DNA from: UBA10649 sp965227045
Lineage (GTDB): Bacteria > Actinomycetota > Actinomycetes > S36-B12
DNA length: 64,000 bases
Reading direction: 5' to 3'
NCBI GenBank assembly: GCA_965227045.1
Contig: OZ245718.1
Coordinates: 1-64,000, forward strand
Each line of letters begins with the position of its first letter. The stretch's first letter is position 1. The position numbers were made by a program, and so were the translations under genes. The notes below the pieces were generated by a model that made no database searches, was not told the DNA's origin, and saw nothing but the letters and a program-made list of their open reading frames with translations. Of the stretch, positions 17,060 to 25,651 are shown piece by piece.

Positions 17060-17874
17060 GTCAGGCACTGCGCGTCATCACGGCGAATGTCAACGGGATT
17101 CGTGCGGCCGCGCGTCGTGGCGGCTTGGCGTGGCTCACCGAGGCGGATCCGGACGTGCTGTGCCTGCAGGAGGTGCGCGCGACGCACGAGCAACTGCACG
17201 AGACGCTCGCCGAGTCGCCGCTGAGCGCGTGGCACGTCGCGCATGCACCGGCTCCGCAGTTGGGACGCGCAGGCGTCGCCGTGCTCACCAAGGAGCAGCC
17301 GACGGCGGTTCGCACCTCGGCCCGCGTCGACGGAATGGACGGGCTCGGGCGCTGGATCGAGGTCGATATCGACGGTCCGTTGGGGCCGCTCACCGCGGTG
17401 TCCACCTACGTCCACTCCGGCGAGGCCGATACTCCCAAGCAGGTCGAGAAGTACGCCTTCCTCAAGGCCATGGACAAGCGGCTCGAGACGTTGCGCAAGT
17501 CAGCCGCTCGGCGCAAGGGTGACGTTGTCGTCTGCGGTGACTTCAACATCGCGCATCGCGAGGTCGATATCAAGAACTGGAAGGGAAATCGCGGTCGCGC
17601 GGGCTTCCTGGAGGACGAGCGGGCGCACCTGGACCGTTGGTTCGACAAGAACTGGGTCGACCTGGGCCGACGGCATGGCGGAGATGGGCCTGGGCCCTAC
17701 ACGTGGTGGTCATGGCGCGGGAAGAGCTTCGACACCGACGGGGGCTGGCGCATCGACTACGCGATGGTCACGCGCGGACTGGCCGAGCGGTGCACGGGCG
17801 CGACGGTCGGCCGAGCCGCGACCTACGACGAGCGCTGGAGCGACCACGCGCCGCTGGTCGTCGACTTCGCCTAG
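17056..17874 (+). CDS. xth: Exodeoxyribonuclease III
   Basis: This 272-aa AP endonuclease/3' exonuclease of base-excision repair has the family motifs in order: ITANVNGIRAA (Asn metal ligand), CLQEVRA (catalytic Glu), VCGDFNIAH and the C-terminal WSDHAPLVVDF. Length matches bacterial XthA. GTG 17056 overlaps the GMC stop codon by four bases, so it is translated from the same mRNA. A large hairpin follows the stop codon. Confidence 0.96.
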   Translation: MSQALRVITANVNGIRAAARRGGLAWLTEADPDVLCLQEVRATHEQLHETLAESPLSAWHVAHAPAPQLGRAGVAVLTKEQPTAVRTSARVDGMDGLGRWIEVDIDGPLGPLTAVSTYVHSGEADTPKQVEKYAFLKAMDKRLETLRKSAARRKGDVVVCGDFNIAHREVDIKNWKGNRGRAGFLEDERAHLDRWFDKNWVDLGRRHGGDGPGPYTWWSWRGKSFDTDGGWRIDYAMVTRGLAERCTGATVGRAATYDERWSDHAPLVVDFA

Positions 17875-17882
17875 GAACTGAT

Positions 17883-17946
17883 CCGCGAGTGGGCAGTTGT
17901 CGGGGTCCACACGGGTGTTGTGGCCCCGACAAGTGCCCACTCGCGG
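17883..17946. terminator. 25-bp inverted repeat between convergent genes
   Basis: Arms 17883-17907 and 17922-17946 pair at 23 of 25 positions around a 14-nt loop. It lies between xth and the convergent 55-aa ORF, which suits a bidirectional terminator, although no run of T follows either side and the stem is much longer than a usual terminator. Confidence 0.65.
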
Positions 17947-17959
17947 AAGGAGAGGGGAC

Positions 17960-18127
17960 TTACAGGTGGCGGGAGAAGATCGCGTCGATCTCGGCGCGGT
18001 CCGACGGGCTCATCGCCAACGAGCGCTGACGGTCCCACTCCCGGTAGATCTGGCGGCGCGTCGGGCTCTCGGTGTCGAGGGGACGGCGGCTGCGCATGGA
18101 TCCGAATACCTTCGTGAACGGCTTCAT
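17960..18127 (-). CDS. Small basic protein of unknown function (55 aa)
   Basis: The protein is 55 aa: it begins MKPFTKVFGSMRSRRP, has a basic middle (RRQIYREWDRQR), and ends AIFSRHL. I do not recognise the family. It looks real because AGGAG lies 9 nt before ATG 18127, the frame ends just before a terminator-like repeat, and the DNA upstream is unusually A+T-rich with operator-like symmetry. The ribosome site can pair with CTCC next to the start codon, so initiation may be modulated. The many Arg and Asp/Glu residues and absence of Cys suggest a soluble helical protein, possibly nucleic-acid binding. Confidence 0.6.
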   Translation of the reverse strand: MKPFTKVFGSMRSRRPLDTESPTRRQIYREWDRQRSLAMSPSDRAEIDAIFSRHL

Positions 18128-18179
18128 GGAGGATCACTCCTGTCATTCCTTGGTGCTGTGTCCTTGGGGATCTCCCGCT

Positions 18180-18228
18180 GACATAACGATTATGTCTCAG
18201 ATTTGTCCTTGGACCAAACATATTTGTC
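18180..18228. promoter_or_regulatory. Operator-like palindrome and direct repeats upstream of the 55-aa ORF
   Basis: GACATAA-CGA-TTATGTC at 18180-18196 is a perfect 7-bp-arm palindrome. On the minus strand it contains CATAAT, a possible -10 box for the 55-aa gene. Beside it, ATTTGTC occurs at 18201-18207 and 18222-18228, exactly 21 bp apart (two helical turns), flanking TTGGACCAA. The block is much richer in A+T than its surroundings. Confidence 0.5.
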
Positions 18229-18369
18229 GGAATGTGAGTAGGTTCACGCAAGAAGTTGCAAGAATCGGACAATTCGGACGCACGTGAGCGCCCATGTCAC
18301 CTCATGCGCCCCGTATGCAACGATGCTTCTCACCCACACGGCTGACGAACACCTGCGCTGGAGGTCTCG

Positions 18370-20667
18370 GTGAACGCGACTGACCCGCTGCGCCGGATCA
18401 CCTACTCGCCGAAGGTCTTCATCCCGCTGACGATGCTGTGCCGGGACCGCTGCGGGTACTGCACGTTCGCGCAGTCTCCGGCCCATGTGTCTTCTGCCTT
18501 CATGAGCGACGACGACGTTCTCGCGGTTGCGCGCGCTGGCGCCGAGGCGGGCTGCCACGAGGCGCTGTTCACGCTGGGGGAGTTCCCCGAGGACCGCTAC
18601 CCCGTAGCGCGCGACTGGCTTGCCGAGCGCGGGTTCGCGTCCACGGTCGACTACGTCGTGCACGCTGCGCAGCTCGTCCTGGACGAGACCGGGCTGCTTC
18701 CGCACGTCAACGCCGGAGCGCTCGGCATCGAGGACCTTGCCAAGGTCCGGCGCGTGTCTCCGAGCCAGGGGATGATGATCGAGTCGCTGAACCCGGACCT
18801 GGCCGCTCACCGCGGTGCCCCGGACAAGGATCCGGCGCGGCGCCTGGCCACTCTCCACGCTGCCGGCGAACTCGCGATCCCGTTCACGACGGGCATCCTG
18901 GTCGGCATCGGCGAATCGCGTGCCGATCGGATCGTCGCGCTCGAGGCGATCGCTGCCGCGCATGAGAAGTACGGCCACGTGCAGGAAGTCATCGTCCAGA
19001 ACTTCGCTCCGAAGCCCGGCACCCTCATGCGTGATCACCCCGCATGCCCGGTCGAGGTGCTGGTCGAAGCGATCGAACTCGCTCGGGCGATCCTGCCGGC
19101 CGGCGTCCACCTGCAGGCGCCGCCGAACCTGATTGACGATCCCGGCGTGCTGCTCGATGCGGGCATCGACGATTTCGGTGGCATCTCGCCGGTTACCGCG
19201 GACCACGTCAACCCGGAGAAGCCGTGGCCGCACATCGACGTACTGCGCGCGGCGGTCGAGTCACGAGGCCTTGCTCTCGCGCCGCGGCTGACGATCTACC
19301 CGGAGTTCGCGCTCAACCCCACGACATGGCTCGACGAGAACGTCCGCTTCGCGGTGCTTGACCGCAGCGACGCCGAGGGCATGGGACGTGACGATCCCGG
19401 CGCCGCGTTCCCGGAGCGGCATGAGGCGGCGGCCAATGTCGGCACCGGAGCCGAGGTCATCCAGGTGGGCCGCCGGTCCACGGCCTGGTACTCCGGCGCC
19501 GATCGCGCGCCGATGGTCCTCATCCCCGGACCGTCTCGTGCGGGAACCGCGGTAGCCGAAGTGCTCAGCGGAGTCGCGCAGGGACAGGAGCCCGGCGTCA
19601 GTGAACTCACTACGCTGTTCGCGGCGCGGGGGCCCGAGGTGGTTGCCGTGGCCGAGTTCGCGGACTCACTTCGCCAGCAGGTGATCGGCGACGTCGTCAC
19701 CTTCGTGCGCAACCGCAACATCAACTACACGAACGTGTGCACCTTCAAGTGCACGTTTTGCGGCTTCTCCAAGGGCCCGCTGTCGCTGAACCTGCGCGGC
19801 AAGCCCTACCTGCTCACCAATGAGGAGATCGCCGAGCGCGTGCGGGAGGCCGCGGCGCTCGGTGCGACCGAGGTCTGCCTGCAAGGCGGCATCCATCCGG
19901 ACTTCGACGGGGACTACTACCTGGCCGTATGCCAGGCGGTGAAGGATGCGGTGCCGTCGATGCATGTGCACGGGTTCACCGCCCTCGAGGTTACCGAGGG
20001 TGCGCGCCGACTCGGTGAGCCGCTCGAGTCGTACCTCATTCGCATGAAGGAGGCGGGGCTGGCGTCGCTCCCCGGCACCGCGGCCGAAATCCTCGACGAC
20101 TCCATCCGCGAGGTGCTCTGCCCGGACAAGATCACGACCAGCGAATGGCTCTACGCCCACGAGATCGCGCACGGGGTTGGCCTTCGCTCCAATGTGACGA
20201 TCATGTTCGGCAGCATCGAGCAGCCGGTGCACTGGGCCCGACATATCGTGCGCACCCGCGACCTGCAAAAGCGCACGGGCGGGTTCACCGAGTTCGTGCC
20301 GCTGCCGTTCGTCCACATGGCATCGCCGATCTACCTCAAGCGTCGCGCGCGCCGCGGGCCGACGTGGCGCGAGACCGTACTCATGCACGCCGTCGGTCGC
20401 ATCGGCTACCACGGCCACATCGACAACATCCAGGCATCGTGGGTCAAGCTCGGCATCCGCGGCGCCCAGCAGCTCCTGCTCGCCGGCGTCAACGACCTGG
20501 GTGGAACGCTCATGGACGAGAACATCTCGCGCGCGGCAGGGGCGGCGCATGGGCAGGGGATCACCCCCGAGGACTTCCGCGCTGTCGTCGAGCCGATCGG
20601 GCGCGTCCTGCGGGAGCGCACCACGCTGTACCAGCCGGTCGACGCACCAGCGGTCGCCCTCGCGTAA
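18370..20667 (+). CDS. fbiC: FbiC (CofG-CofH fusion), F0 synthase for coenzyme F420
   Basis: The 765-aa enzyme contains two radical-SAM domains that together make 7,8-didemethyl-8-hydroxy-5-deazariboflavin. CofG has C24xxxC28xxC31 (in LCRDRCGYC) and CofH has C457xxxC461xxC464 (in CTFKCTFC), each for a [4Fe-4S] cluster. Compared with mycobacterial FbiC (about 856 aa) it lacks the usual ~80-residue N-terminal extension but keeps both catalytic cores. GTG 18370 is preceded by GGAGG. It is divergent from the 55-aa ORF; no other F420 gene is in the window. Confidence 0.95.
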   Translation: MNATDPLRRITYSPKVFIPLTMLCRDRCGYCTFAQSPAHVSSAFMSDDDVLAVARAGAEAGCHEALFTLGEFPEDRYPVARDWLAERGFASTVDYVVHAAQLVLDETGLLPHVNAGALGIEDLAKVRRVSPSQGMMIESLNPDLAAHRGAPDKDPARRLATLHAAGELAIPFTTGILVGIGESRADRIVALEAIAAAHEKYGHVQEVIVQNFAPKPGTLMRDHPACPVEVLVEAIELARAILPAGVHLQAPPNLIDDPGVLLDAGIDDFGGISPVTADHVNPEKPWPHIDVLRAAVESRGLALAPRLTIYPEFALNPTTWLDENVRFAVLDRSDAEGMGRDDPGAAFPERHEAAANVGTGAEVIQVGRRSTAWYSGADRAPMVLIPGPSRAGTAVAEVLSGVAQGQEPGVSELTTLFAARGPEVVAVAEFADSLRQQVIGDVVTFVRNRNINYTNVCTFKCTFCGFSKGPLSLNLRGKPYLLTNEEIAERVREAAALGATEVCLQGGIHPDFDGDYYLAVCQAVKDAVPSMHVHGFTALEVTEGARRLGEPLESYLIRMKEAGLASLPGTAAEILDDSIREVLCPDKITTSEWLYAHEIAHGVGLRSNVTIMFGSIEQPVHWARHIVRTRDLQKRTGGFTEFVPLPFVHMASPIYLKRRARRGPTWRETVLMHAVGRIGYHGHIDNIQASWVKLGIRGAQQLLLAGVNDLGGTLMDENISRAAGAAHGQGITPEDFRAVVEPIGRVLRERTTLYQPVDAPAVALA

Positions 20668-20680
20668 TGGTCGCTGCGTC

Positions 20681-22387
20681 GTGACGGTCGGCGAGGCACT
20701 CCTGCTGATCCGCGAACGGTCGATGCCGCGACGCTCGGACTATGCGGGCCTGACCCGAAGTTGGCGCGCAGATGTGCTGGCCGGCATTACCGTCGGCGTG
20801 GTTGCGCTGCCCTTGGCGCTTGCCTTCGGGGTGGCGTCGGGCGTCGGGGCGGCCGCGGGGCTGGTGACAGCGATCGTCGCGGGGCTGGTCGCCGCTGTCT
20901 TCGGCGGATCCAACCTTCAGGTGTCCGGTCCCACGGGCGCGATGGCCGTGGTGCTCATGCCGATCGTTGCGCGCTTCGGGGTTGCCGCAGTCGTTCCAGT
21001 AGCGATCATGGCGGGACTCATGGTGCTGGCGATGGGGCTGTTCGGTCTGGGTCGAATCGTCGACTTCATCCCGTGGCCGGTGGTCGAAGGCTTCACGATC
21101 GGGATCGCCACGATCATCTTCCTGCAGCAGGTTCCGTACGCCGTGGGCGTGCCGAAACCCGAGGGCGAGAATGTCGCTCTGGTGGCGTTCCGCTCGCTTC
21201 AGGCGGCGGACTGGCCGGTCGCCGCCCGCTCGCTCGCGGTAGTTGCCCTGGTGGTCCTCATCATGATCGCCCTTCCACGACTGCGTCGGTCCATACCGGC
21301 GTCGATCATCGCGATCGTCGCCGCGACCGTCCTCGTGTCTCGACTTGCCTGGGAGGTGATGGTGATCGGGCCAGTCCCCAGCGGACTGCCTGCGCCCTCG
21401 TTCCCCGTGCTCGACACGTCGACGACGAGTGCGCTGTTCTCTGCGGCCATCGCCGTAGCTGCGCTCGCTGCTATCGAGAGCCTGCTGTCGGCTCGCGTCG
21501 CGGATGGAATGTCCGACGCGGGAAGACTCAACCCCGACCGTGAGTTGTTCGGCCAGGGTTTGGCGAGCGTCGCGAGCGGGATGTTCGGCGGGATGCCCGC
21601 CACCGGGGCGATTGCCAGAACCGCAGTCAATGTGCGAGCGGGAGGCCGAACTCGCGTCTCCGCTGTGGTGCACTCGCTCCTGATCCTGGGGATCGTGCTC
21701 TTTCTCGGCGGGCTCGTCGCGATAATCCCGCTTGCCGCGCTGGCCGGCATTCTCATGGTCACGGCGATTCGCATGGTCGACCGGCGATCCGCTGGCTCGA
21801 TCCTTCGGTCCACGCGGTCCGACGCGCTGGTGATGATCCTCACGGCACTCGCAACGGTTGTATTCGACCTGATCCTGGCAGTGGAGATCGGCATCGCCGT
21901 CGCCGCAGTTCTCGCTCTCCGGGCGATGGCCAAGAGCAGCACCGTTACGCCCGAGGAGGATTCGGTTCTCGCGGCCGCGCGGCAATCTGGGCAGGGCGAC
22001 GAGATCAGCGGTGACGATGAGACCCGACTGATGCGAGAGCACATCGCGGTATACCGGATTGATGGCGCGTTGTTCTTCGGAGCGGCGCAGCGGTTCCTCG
22101 ACGAGTTGACGAGCATCGCTGACGTGCGCGTGGTGATCTTGCGACTTGGGGGCGTTCGGGTGATGGACGCCAGCGGTGCGCACGCACTCGAGGAGATCAT
22201 TACAAGCCTTCGAGCGCGAGGGATCGCCGTCATGCTCTGCGGCGTTGCCGAGCGCCCGCTCCACATTCTGGAAGCGGTGGGAGCAATTCGTGCGTTGGAG
22301 ACCGAACGCCACGTCTTCTCCTCGCTGTCCGTGGCGATCGATCACGCACATGCCCATGTCCGTCGGCACCTGCCCTTCAGTGGCTGA
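20681..22387 (+). CDS. SulP-family anion transporter with STAS domain
   Basis: The 568-aa membrane protein has the SulP core (about residues 20-420): DVLAGITVGVVALPLALAF, the SGPTGAMAVV motif, and repeated hydrophobic helices, then a cytosolic STAS domain (about 450-555). Substrates of the family include sulfate and bicarbonate; no carbonic anhydrase or sulfur gene is next to it, so the anion is unknown. GTG 20681 is used as start; ATG 20723 (MPRRSDYAG) is a good alternative because neither has a clear ribosome site. Its 3' end overlaps the P450 start. Confidence 0.88.
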   Translation: MTVGEALLLIRERSMPRRSDYAGLTRSWRADVLAGITVGVVALPLALAFGVASGVGAAAGLVTAIVAGLVAAVFGGSNLQVSGPTGAMAVVLMPIVARFGVAAVVPVAIMAGLMVLAMGLFGLGRIVDFIPWPVVEGFTIGIATIIFLQQVPYAVGVPKPEGENVALVAFRSLQAADWPVAARSLAVVALVVLIMIALPRLRRSIPASIIAIVAATVLVSRLAWEVMVIGPVPSGLPAPSFPVLDTSTTSALFSAAIAVAALAAIESLLSARVADGMSDAGRLNPDRELFGQGLASVASGMFGGMPATGAIARTAVNVRAGGRTRVSAVVHSLLILGIVLFLGGLVAIIPLAALAGILMVTAIRMVDRRSAGSILRSTRSDALVMILTALATVVFDLILAVEIGIAVAAVLALRAMAKSSTVTPEEDSVLAAARQSGQGDEISGDDETRLMREHIAVYRIDGALFFGAAQRFLDELTSIADVRVVILRLGGVRVMDASGAHALEEIITSLRARGIAVMLCGVAERPLHILEAVGAIRALETERHVFSSLSVAIDHAHAHVRRHLPFSG

Positions 22388-23753
22388 CCGCCCGCCGCAG
22401 TCCTTCCTCGGCACGCCGGCGACCGCGCCGGGGCCGGAGGGTCCGCACATGCTGCGTGCAATGGGAGCGATCAGGCGGAACCCGCTGGCCTACCTGGACC
22501 GCATGTGGCGCCAGTACGGCGACGTCGTCCAGTTCCCGATTCCGCGTCCGCCCACGTACCTCGTCAACGACCCGGACGCGGTTCGGCGCGTGCTCGTCGG
22601 CAACGCGAAGTCGTACGGCAAGTCGACGATCCAGTACCGCTCGCTCTCCTTGGTCACGGGCGACGGGCTGCTGGTCGCGGATACCGGCCCCTGGCGGCGC
22701 CAGCGGCCTCTCGTTCAACCGGCCTTCCACCACGAGACCCTCGAGTCGATCGTCGCGCACGTCGGCGTTGCCCTGCAGCGCACGTTCGCGAACTGGGATG
22801 ACCTGCCCGCGGATGCCGTAGCTGACGTCGACGACGCGATGATGCACGCGACCTTGGAGATCGTCGGCCACGCACTGTTCGGAACCGACCTGTCGGACGA
22901 CGCGGAGCAGCTGGCGAGCGCCACGTTGTCCGCGCTCGACGTGGTGATCGCCAGGGCGCGGATTCCGATCAGTCCGCCGAGCTGGGTGCCGACACCCGGG
23001 AATCGCAAGCTCCAGCGGTCGGTGCATAGACTCGACAGCGCCGTCGCGCGCATGATCACCGCGCGCCGCAAGCAGCCTGGTGGATTGCCGCAGGACATGC
23101 TCGACCTGCTGCTCGGGTCCCGCGACGAGTCCGGAGCCGGGCTGACAACGGTCGAGATCCGCGACCAGGTCGTGACGTTCATTGTTGCCGGCCACGAGAC
23201 GGTGGCGAGCGCGCTCACCTGGGCGTGGGCGCTCCTCGCGGCAAATCCAGACGTTCAGGACGACCTGCATCGCGAGTCGTCGGCTGTCCTTGGCGGCCGG
23301 GCACCGACATTCGAGGACTACAGGCGACTGCCGCTCGCGCGCGCTGTGTTCGACGAGTCCCTCCGGTTGTTCCCGCCGGCGTGGCTCATCACGCGTAAGG
23401 CCCTCGCTGATGACGAGCTCGCCGGCCACGCCATCCCGGCCGGCGCGGTGATCATCCTCAGTCCGTGGCTCGCGCACCGCCACCCCGCGTCTTGGGCCGA
23501 GCCGGAGGAGTTCCGTCCGGCTCGTTTCACCGACGGGGCGGGGACCCGGTCGTCGTTCATCCCGTTCGGCGCCGGCCCCCGCCAGTGCATCGGCCGTGAC
23601 TTCGCGAACGTCGAGGGCACGTTGATGATCGCTGCTATCGCGGGCCGCTACGAGATGACATACCCGGCGGGCTCCACGATGCCGATTGCCGAACCGCTCG
23701 TGACCATCCGTCCGGTCGGCGGCCTCCCACTCCGAATCACCCGCCGACCTTGA
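22380..23753 (+). CDS. Cytochrome P450
   Basis: The 457-aa monooxygenase shows the I-helix VAGHETVAS, the K-helix ESLRLFPP (ExxR), and the heme loop FIPFGAGPRQCIGRDF with Cys403 as thiolate ligand. The sequence is nearer to the CYP102/CYP110-like fatty-acid or alkane group than to typical soluble class I actinobacterial P450s, but the substrate is open. GTG 22380 overlaps the SulP stop by 8 bp; ATG 22356 would lengthen the protein by 8 residues. No ferredoxin lies nearby. The stop codon is inside a perfect 23-bp hairpin. Confidence 0.9.
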   Translation: MADRPPQSFLGTPATAPGPEGPHMLRAMGAIRRNPLAYLDRMWRQYGDVVQFPIPRPPTYLVNDPDAVRRVLVGNAKSYGKSTIQYRSLSLVTGDGLLVADTGPWRRQRPLVQPAFHHETLESIVAHVGVALQRTFANWDDLPADAVADVDDAMMHATLEIVGHALFGTDLSDDAEQLASATLSALDVVIARARIPISPPSWVPTPGNRKLQRSVHRLDSAVARMITARRKQPGGLPQDMLDLLLGSRDESGAGLTTVEIRDQVVTFIVAGHETVASALTWAWALLAANPDVQDDLHRESSAVLGGRAPTFEDYRRLPLARAVFDESLRLFPPAWLITRKALADDELAGHAIPAGAVIILSPWLAHRHPASWAEPEEFRPARFTDGAGTRSSFIPFGAGPRQCIGRDFANVEGTLMIAAIAGRYEMTYPAGSTMPIAEPLVTIRPVGGLPLRITRRP

Positions 23754-23804
23754 GGTTTGGCACCCTTCGCGCGACGCGCGGGGGTGCCAAACCTCAAGGT
23801 CGGC
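23743..23804. terminator. Perfect 23-bp hairpin between convergent genes
   Basis: Arms 23743-23765 and 23782-23804 are perfectly complementary; the 16-nt loop itself contains CGCG-CGA-CGCG. The P450 stop codon lies in the left arm. It separates P450 and CBS genes that converge, which fits a bidirectional terminator without a T tract. Confidence 0.75.
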
Positions 23805-23820
23805 AGGAGGGGTTAGGGGC

Positions 23821-24252
23821 TTAGCTCTGGGTGATGTACTCCAGCAGGGCGGCGCGCTCGCCCTCGAGTTCGCCGAGCCGTGACTTGACGATGTCGCCGA
23901 TACTGACGATGCCGAGCAGGACGCCGATCGGGTCGGTGACCGGGATGTGACGCACGCGCTTCTCGGTCATGACGTGCATGAGTTCGTCGACGTGCGCCTC
24001 CGGCGGCGCGCAGAAGACGTGACTGGTCATGATCGACGCGATGGGCCGGCTGAGGGCCTCGCTCCCATGAGTGAGCGCGCGCACGACATCGCGCTCGGAC
24101 ACGATGCCGGTGATGGTGCGGCCGTCGGCCGACACCACGAGGGCACCCACGTTGTGCTCGGCGAGCATCGCGATGAGATCAGCAACGCTCGCATCGGGCT
24201 GGATCGTGACGACGGAGCCACCCTTGGCGGCGATGATCGTGGACAGTTGCAT
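23821..24252 (-). CDS. Tandem CBS-domain protein
   Basis: The 143-aa protein consists of two CBS domains: the first starting around SVVTIQPDASVADLIAMLAEHNVGALVVS and the second around VFCAPPEAHVDELMHVMTEKRVRHIPV. Such stand-alone pairs bind adenine nucleotides and act as regulators; no partner is evident. ATG 24252 follows GGAGG at good spacing; an upstream ATG at 24270 would add six residues and lacks a ribosome site. A short C-terminal helix rich in Glu and Leu may serve dimerisation. Confidence 0.9.
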   Translation of the reverse strand: MQLSTIIAAKGGSVVTIQPDASVADLIAMLAEHNVGALVVSADGRTITGIVSERDVVRALTHGSEALSRPIASIMTSHVFCAPPEAHVDELMHVMTEKRVRHIPVTDPIGVLLGIVSIGDIVKSRLGELEGERAALLEYITQS

Positions 24253-24322
24253 GGCGCACCTCCGCTGCACATGGTGCCGGGGTGGGGCCTCTTTGTCACG
24301 AAAACGGGTGGGCCCTACCTGG

Positions 24323-25105
24323 TTACTCCTTCAACAAGTTGAGCACGGCGTCGTGGAGCACGCCGTTCGTGGTCACCGCGCAACCGCCCCACACTGCTGG
24401 CTCGCCCGAGAATGCCGTGATGCGCCCGCCGGCCTCCTGCACGATCGGGACGAGGGCGGCCATGTCGTAGCTCTCCAGATGAGGCTCGGCCGCGACGTCG
24501 ACTGCCCCTTCGGCGACGAGCATGTGCGACCAGAAGTCTCCGTACCCGCGCTGCCGCCACGTGTCGGAGAGCAGCGCACGAAGTCCCGCAGTCGCACCGC
24601 GGTCCGCCCAGCCGACCTGGTCCGAGATCGACACCGAGGCGTCAGCGAGGCTGCGGACCGCACTGACCTGCAGTCGACGCGGCTGGTGCGACCCGGGCTC
24701 GCGCACGTAGGCCCCATTGCCCGCGGATGCCCACCAGCGACGGGCGAGGGGCGGTGACGACACGACGCCGACCGTAATCTCGCCCTTGTCGAGCAAGGCG
24801 ATGAGCGTGGCCCACACCGGAACCCCGCGAACGTAGTTCTTCGTGCCGTCGATGGGGTCAAGGATCCATTGGCGGTCCGCGGCTCCGTCATTGCCGTACT
24901 CCTCGCCGAGAACCGAATCCTCCGGTCGCCGGGCCGCGATCAACTCGCGCAGCGCCAGTTCCACCGCGCGGTCGGCCTCGGACACGGGGGACAGGTCGGG
25001 CTTCGTCTCGACGATGAGATCCGCCGCGCGAAAGCGGGCCATGGACAGCGAATCGGCGATGTCGGCCATGCGGTGGGCGAGCGCGAGGTCATCGGCAAGG
25101 CTCAT
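24323..25105 (-). CDS. hisN: Histidinol-phosphatase of the inositol monophosphatase family
   Basis: The 260-aa Mg-dependent phosphatase has GEEYGND-type metal ligands (LGEEYG, about residue 72) and WILDPIDGTKNYVRGVPVWATLIAL, the version characteristic of HisN, plus the later ESYDMAAL motif. HisN dephosphorylates histidinol phosphate in histidine synthesis. The neighbourhood with rsgA and aroA is typical for actinobacterial hisN. Start ATG 25105 has TAACGT (minus, 25118-25113) 7 nt upstream, indicating a leaderless transcript; the longer frame to 25129 is rejected. Inositol monophosphatase activity is an alternative. Confidence 0.85.
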   Translation of the reverse strand: MSLADDLALAHRMADIADSLSMARFRAADLIVETKPDLSPVSEADRAVELALRELIAARRPEDSVLGEEYGNDGAADRQWILDPIDGTKNYVRGVPVWATLIALLDKGEITVGVVSSPPLARRWWASAGNGAYVREPGSHQPRRLQVSAVRSLADASVSISDQVGWADRGATAGLRALLSDTWRQRGYGDFWSHMLVAEGAVDVAAEPHLESYDMAALVPIVQEAGGRITAFSGEPAVWGGCAVTTNGVLHDAVLNLLKE

Positions 25106-25168
25106 GGCGCGCACGTTACCGCGCTCCAATATGTCACCCGTCGACCATTCCTTCCCTACAGTGAGCGC
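25106..25168. promoter_or_regulatory. Divergent promoters for hisN and the DUF2231 gene
   Basis: Minus strand: TAACGT at 25118-25113, 7 nt from hisN ATG 25105. Plus strand: TACAGT at 25157-25162, 6 nt from GTG 25169. Both spacings imply leaderless transcripts from this 63-bp gap. Confidence 0.6.
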
Positions 25169-25651
25169 GTGGACTCACTCTTCGACACCATCGGCGGACT
25201 CCCGGTACATGCCCTGGTCGTGCACGCGGTCGTGGTACTTGTGCCGCTCTCGGCGATCGGCGCGATTCTGATGGCGGCGCGCAGATCGTTCTCGCGGCGC
25301 TTCGGGACGATCGTCGTCATTCTGTCCGGCATCGGCGCGATCGCGTCCCTGGTCGCGAAGGAGTCCGGCGAGCAGCTCGCCGAGCGGGTGGGCGAGCCGG
25401 AGCAGCACGCATCTCTCGGCAATGTCATGCCCTACTTCGCGATCGGACTGTTTGTCCTGGTCCTCGTGCTGTGGTTGGTCGATCGAGGGATTCCGGCGAA
25501 CGTCTCGCGTCCGACATGGCTGGTCATCTTCGCCGTGCTGGTCGTGATCGGTGCCGTCGTTGCCACCTGGTGGACGTTCCGCGTCGGTGACTCGGGAGCG
25601 CGTGCGGTCTGGGAGCAGATCATCACGAGCACAAACAACAAGGTCGGCTAG
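25169..25651 (+). CDS. DUF2231 family membrane protein
   Basis: The 160-aa protein has four hydrophobic segments and opens with GLPVHALVVHAVVVLVPLS, the conserved His-containing first helix of DUF2231 proteins; a second conserved His appears in EQHASLGN. Function is unknown; some relatives may bind heme via these histidines. GTG 25169 is 6 nt after TACAGT, giving a leaderless start. The stop codon interlocks with the convergent rsgA stop (CTAG at 25648-25651). Confidence 0.85.
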   Translation: MDSLFDTIGGLPVHALVVHAVVVLVPLSAIGAILMAARRSFSRRFGTIVVILSGIGAIASLVAKESGEQLAERVGEPEQHASLGNVMPYFAIGLFVLVLVLWLVDRGIPANVSRPTWLVIFAVLVVIGAVVATWWTFRVGDSGARAVWEQIITSTNNKVG

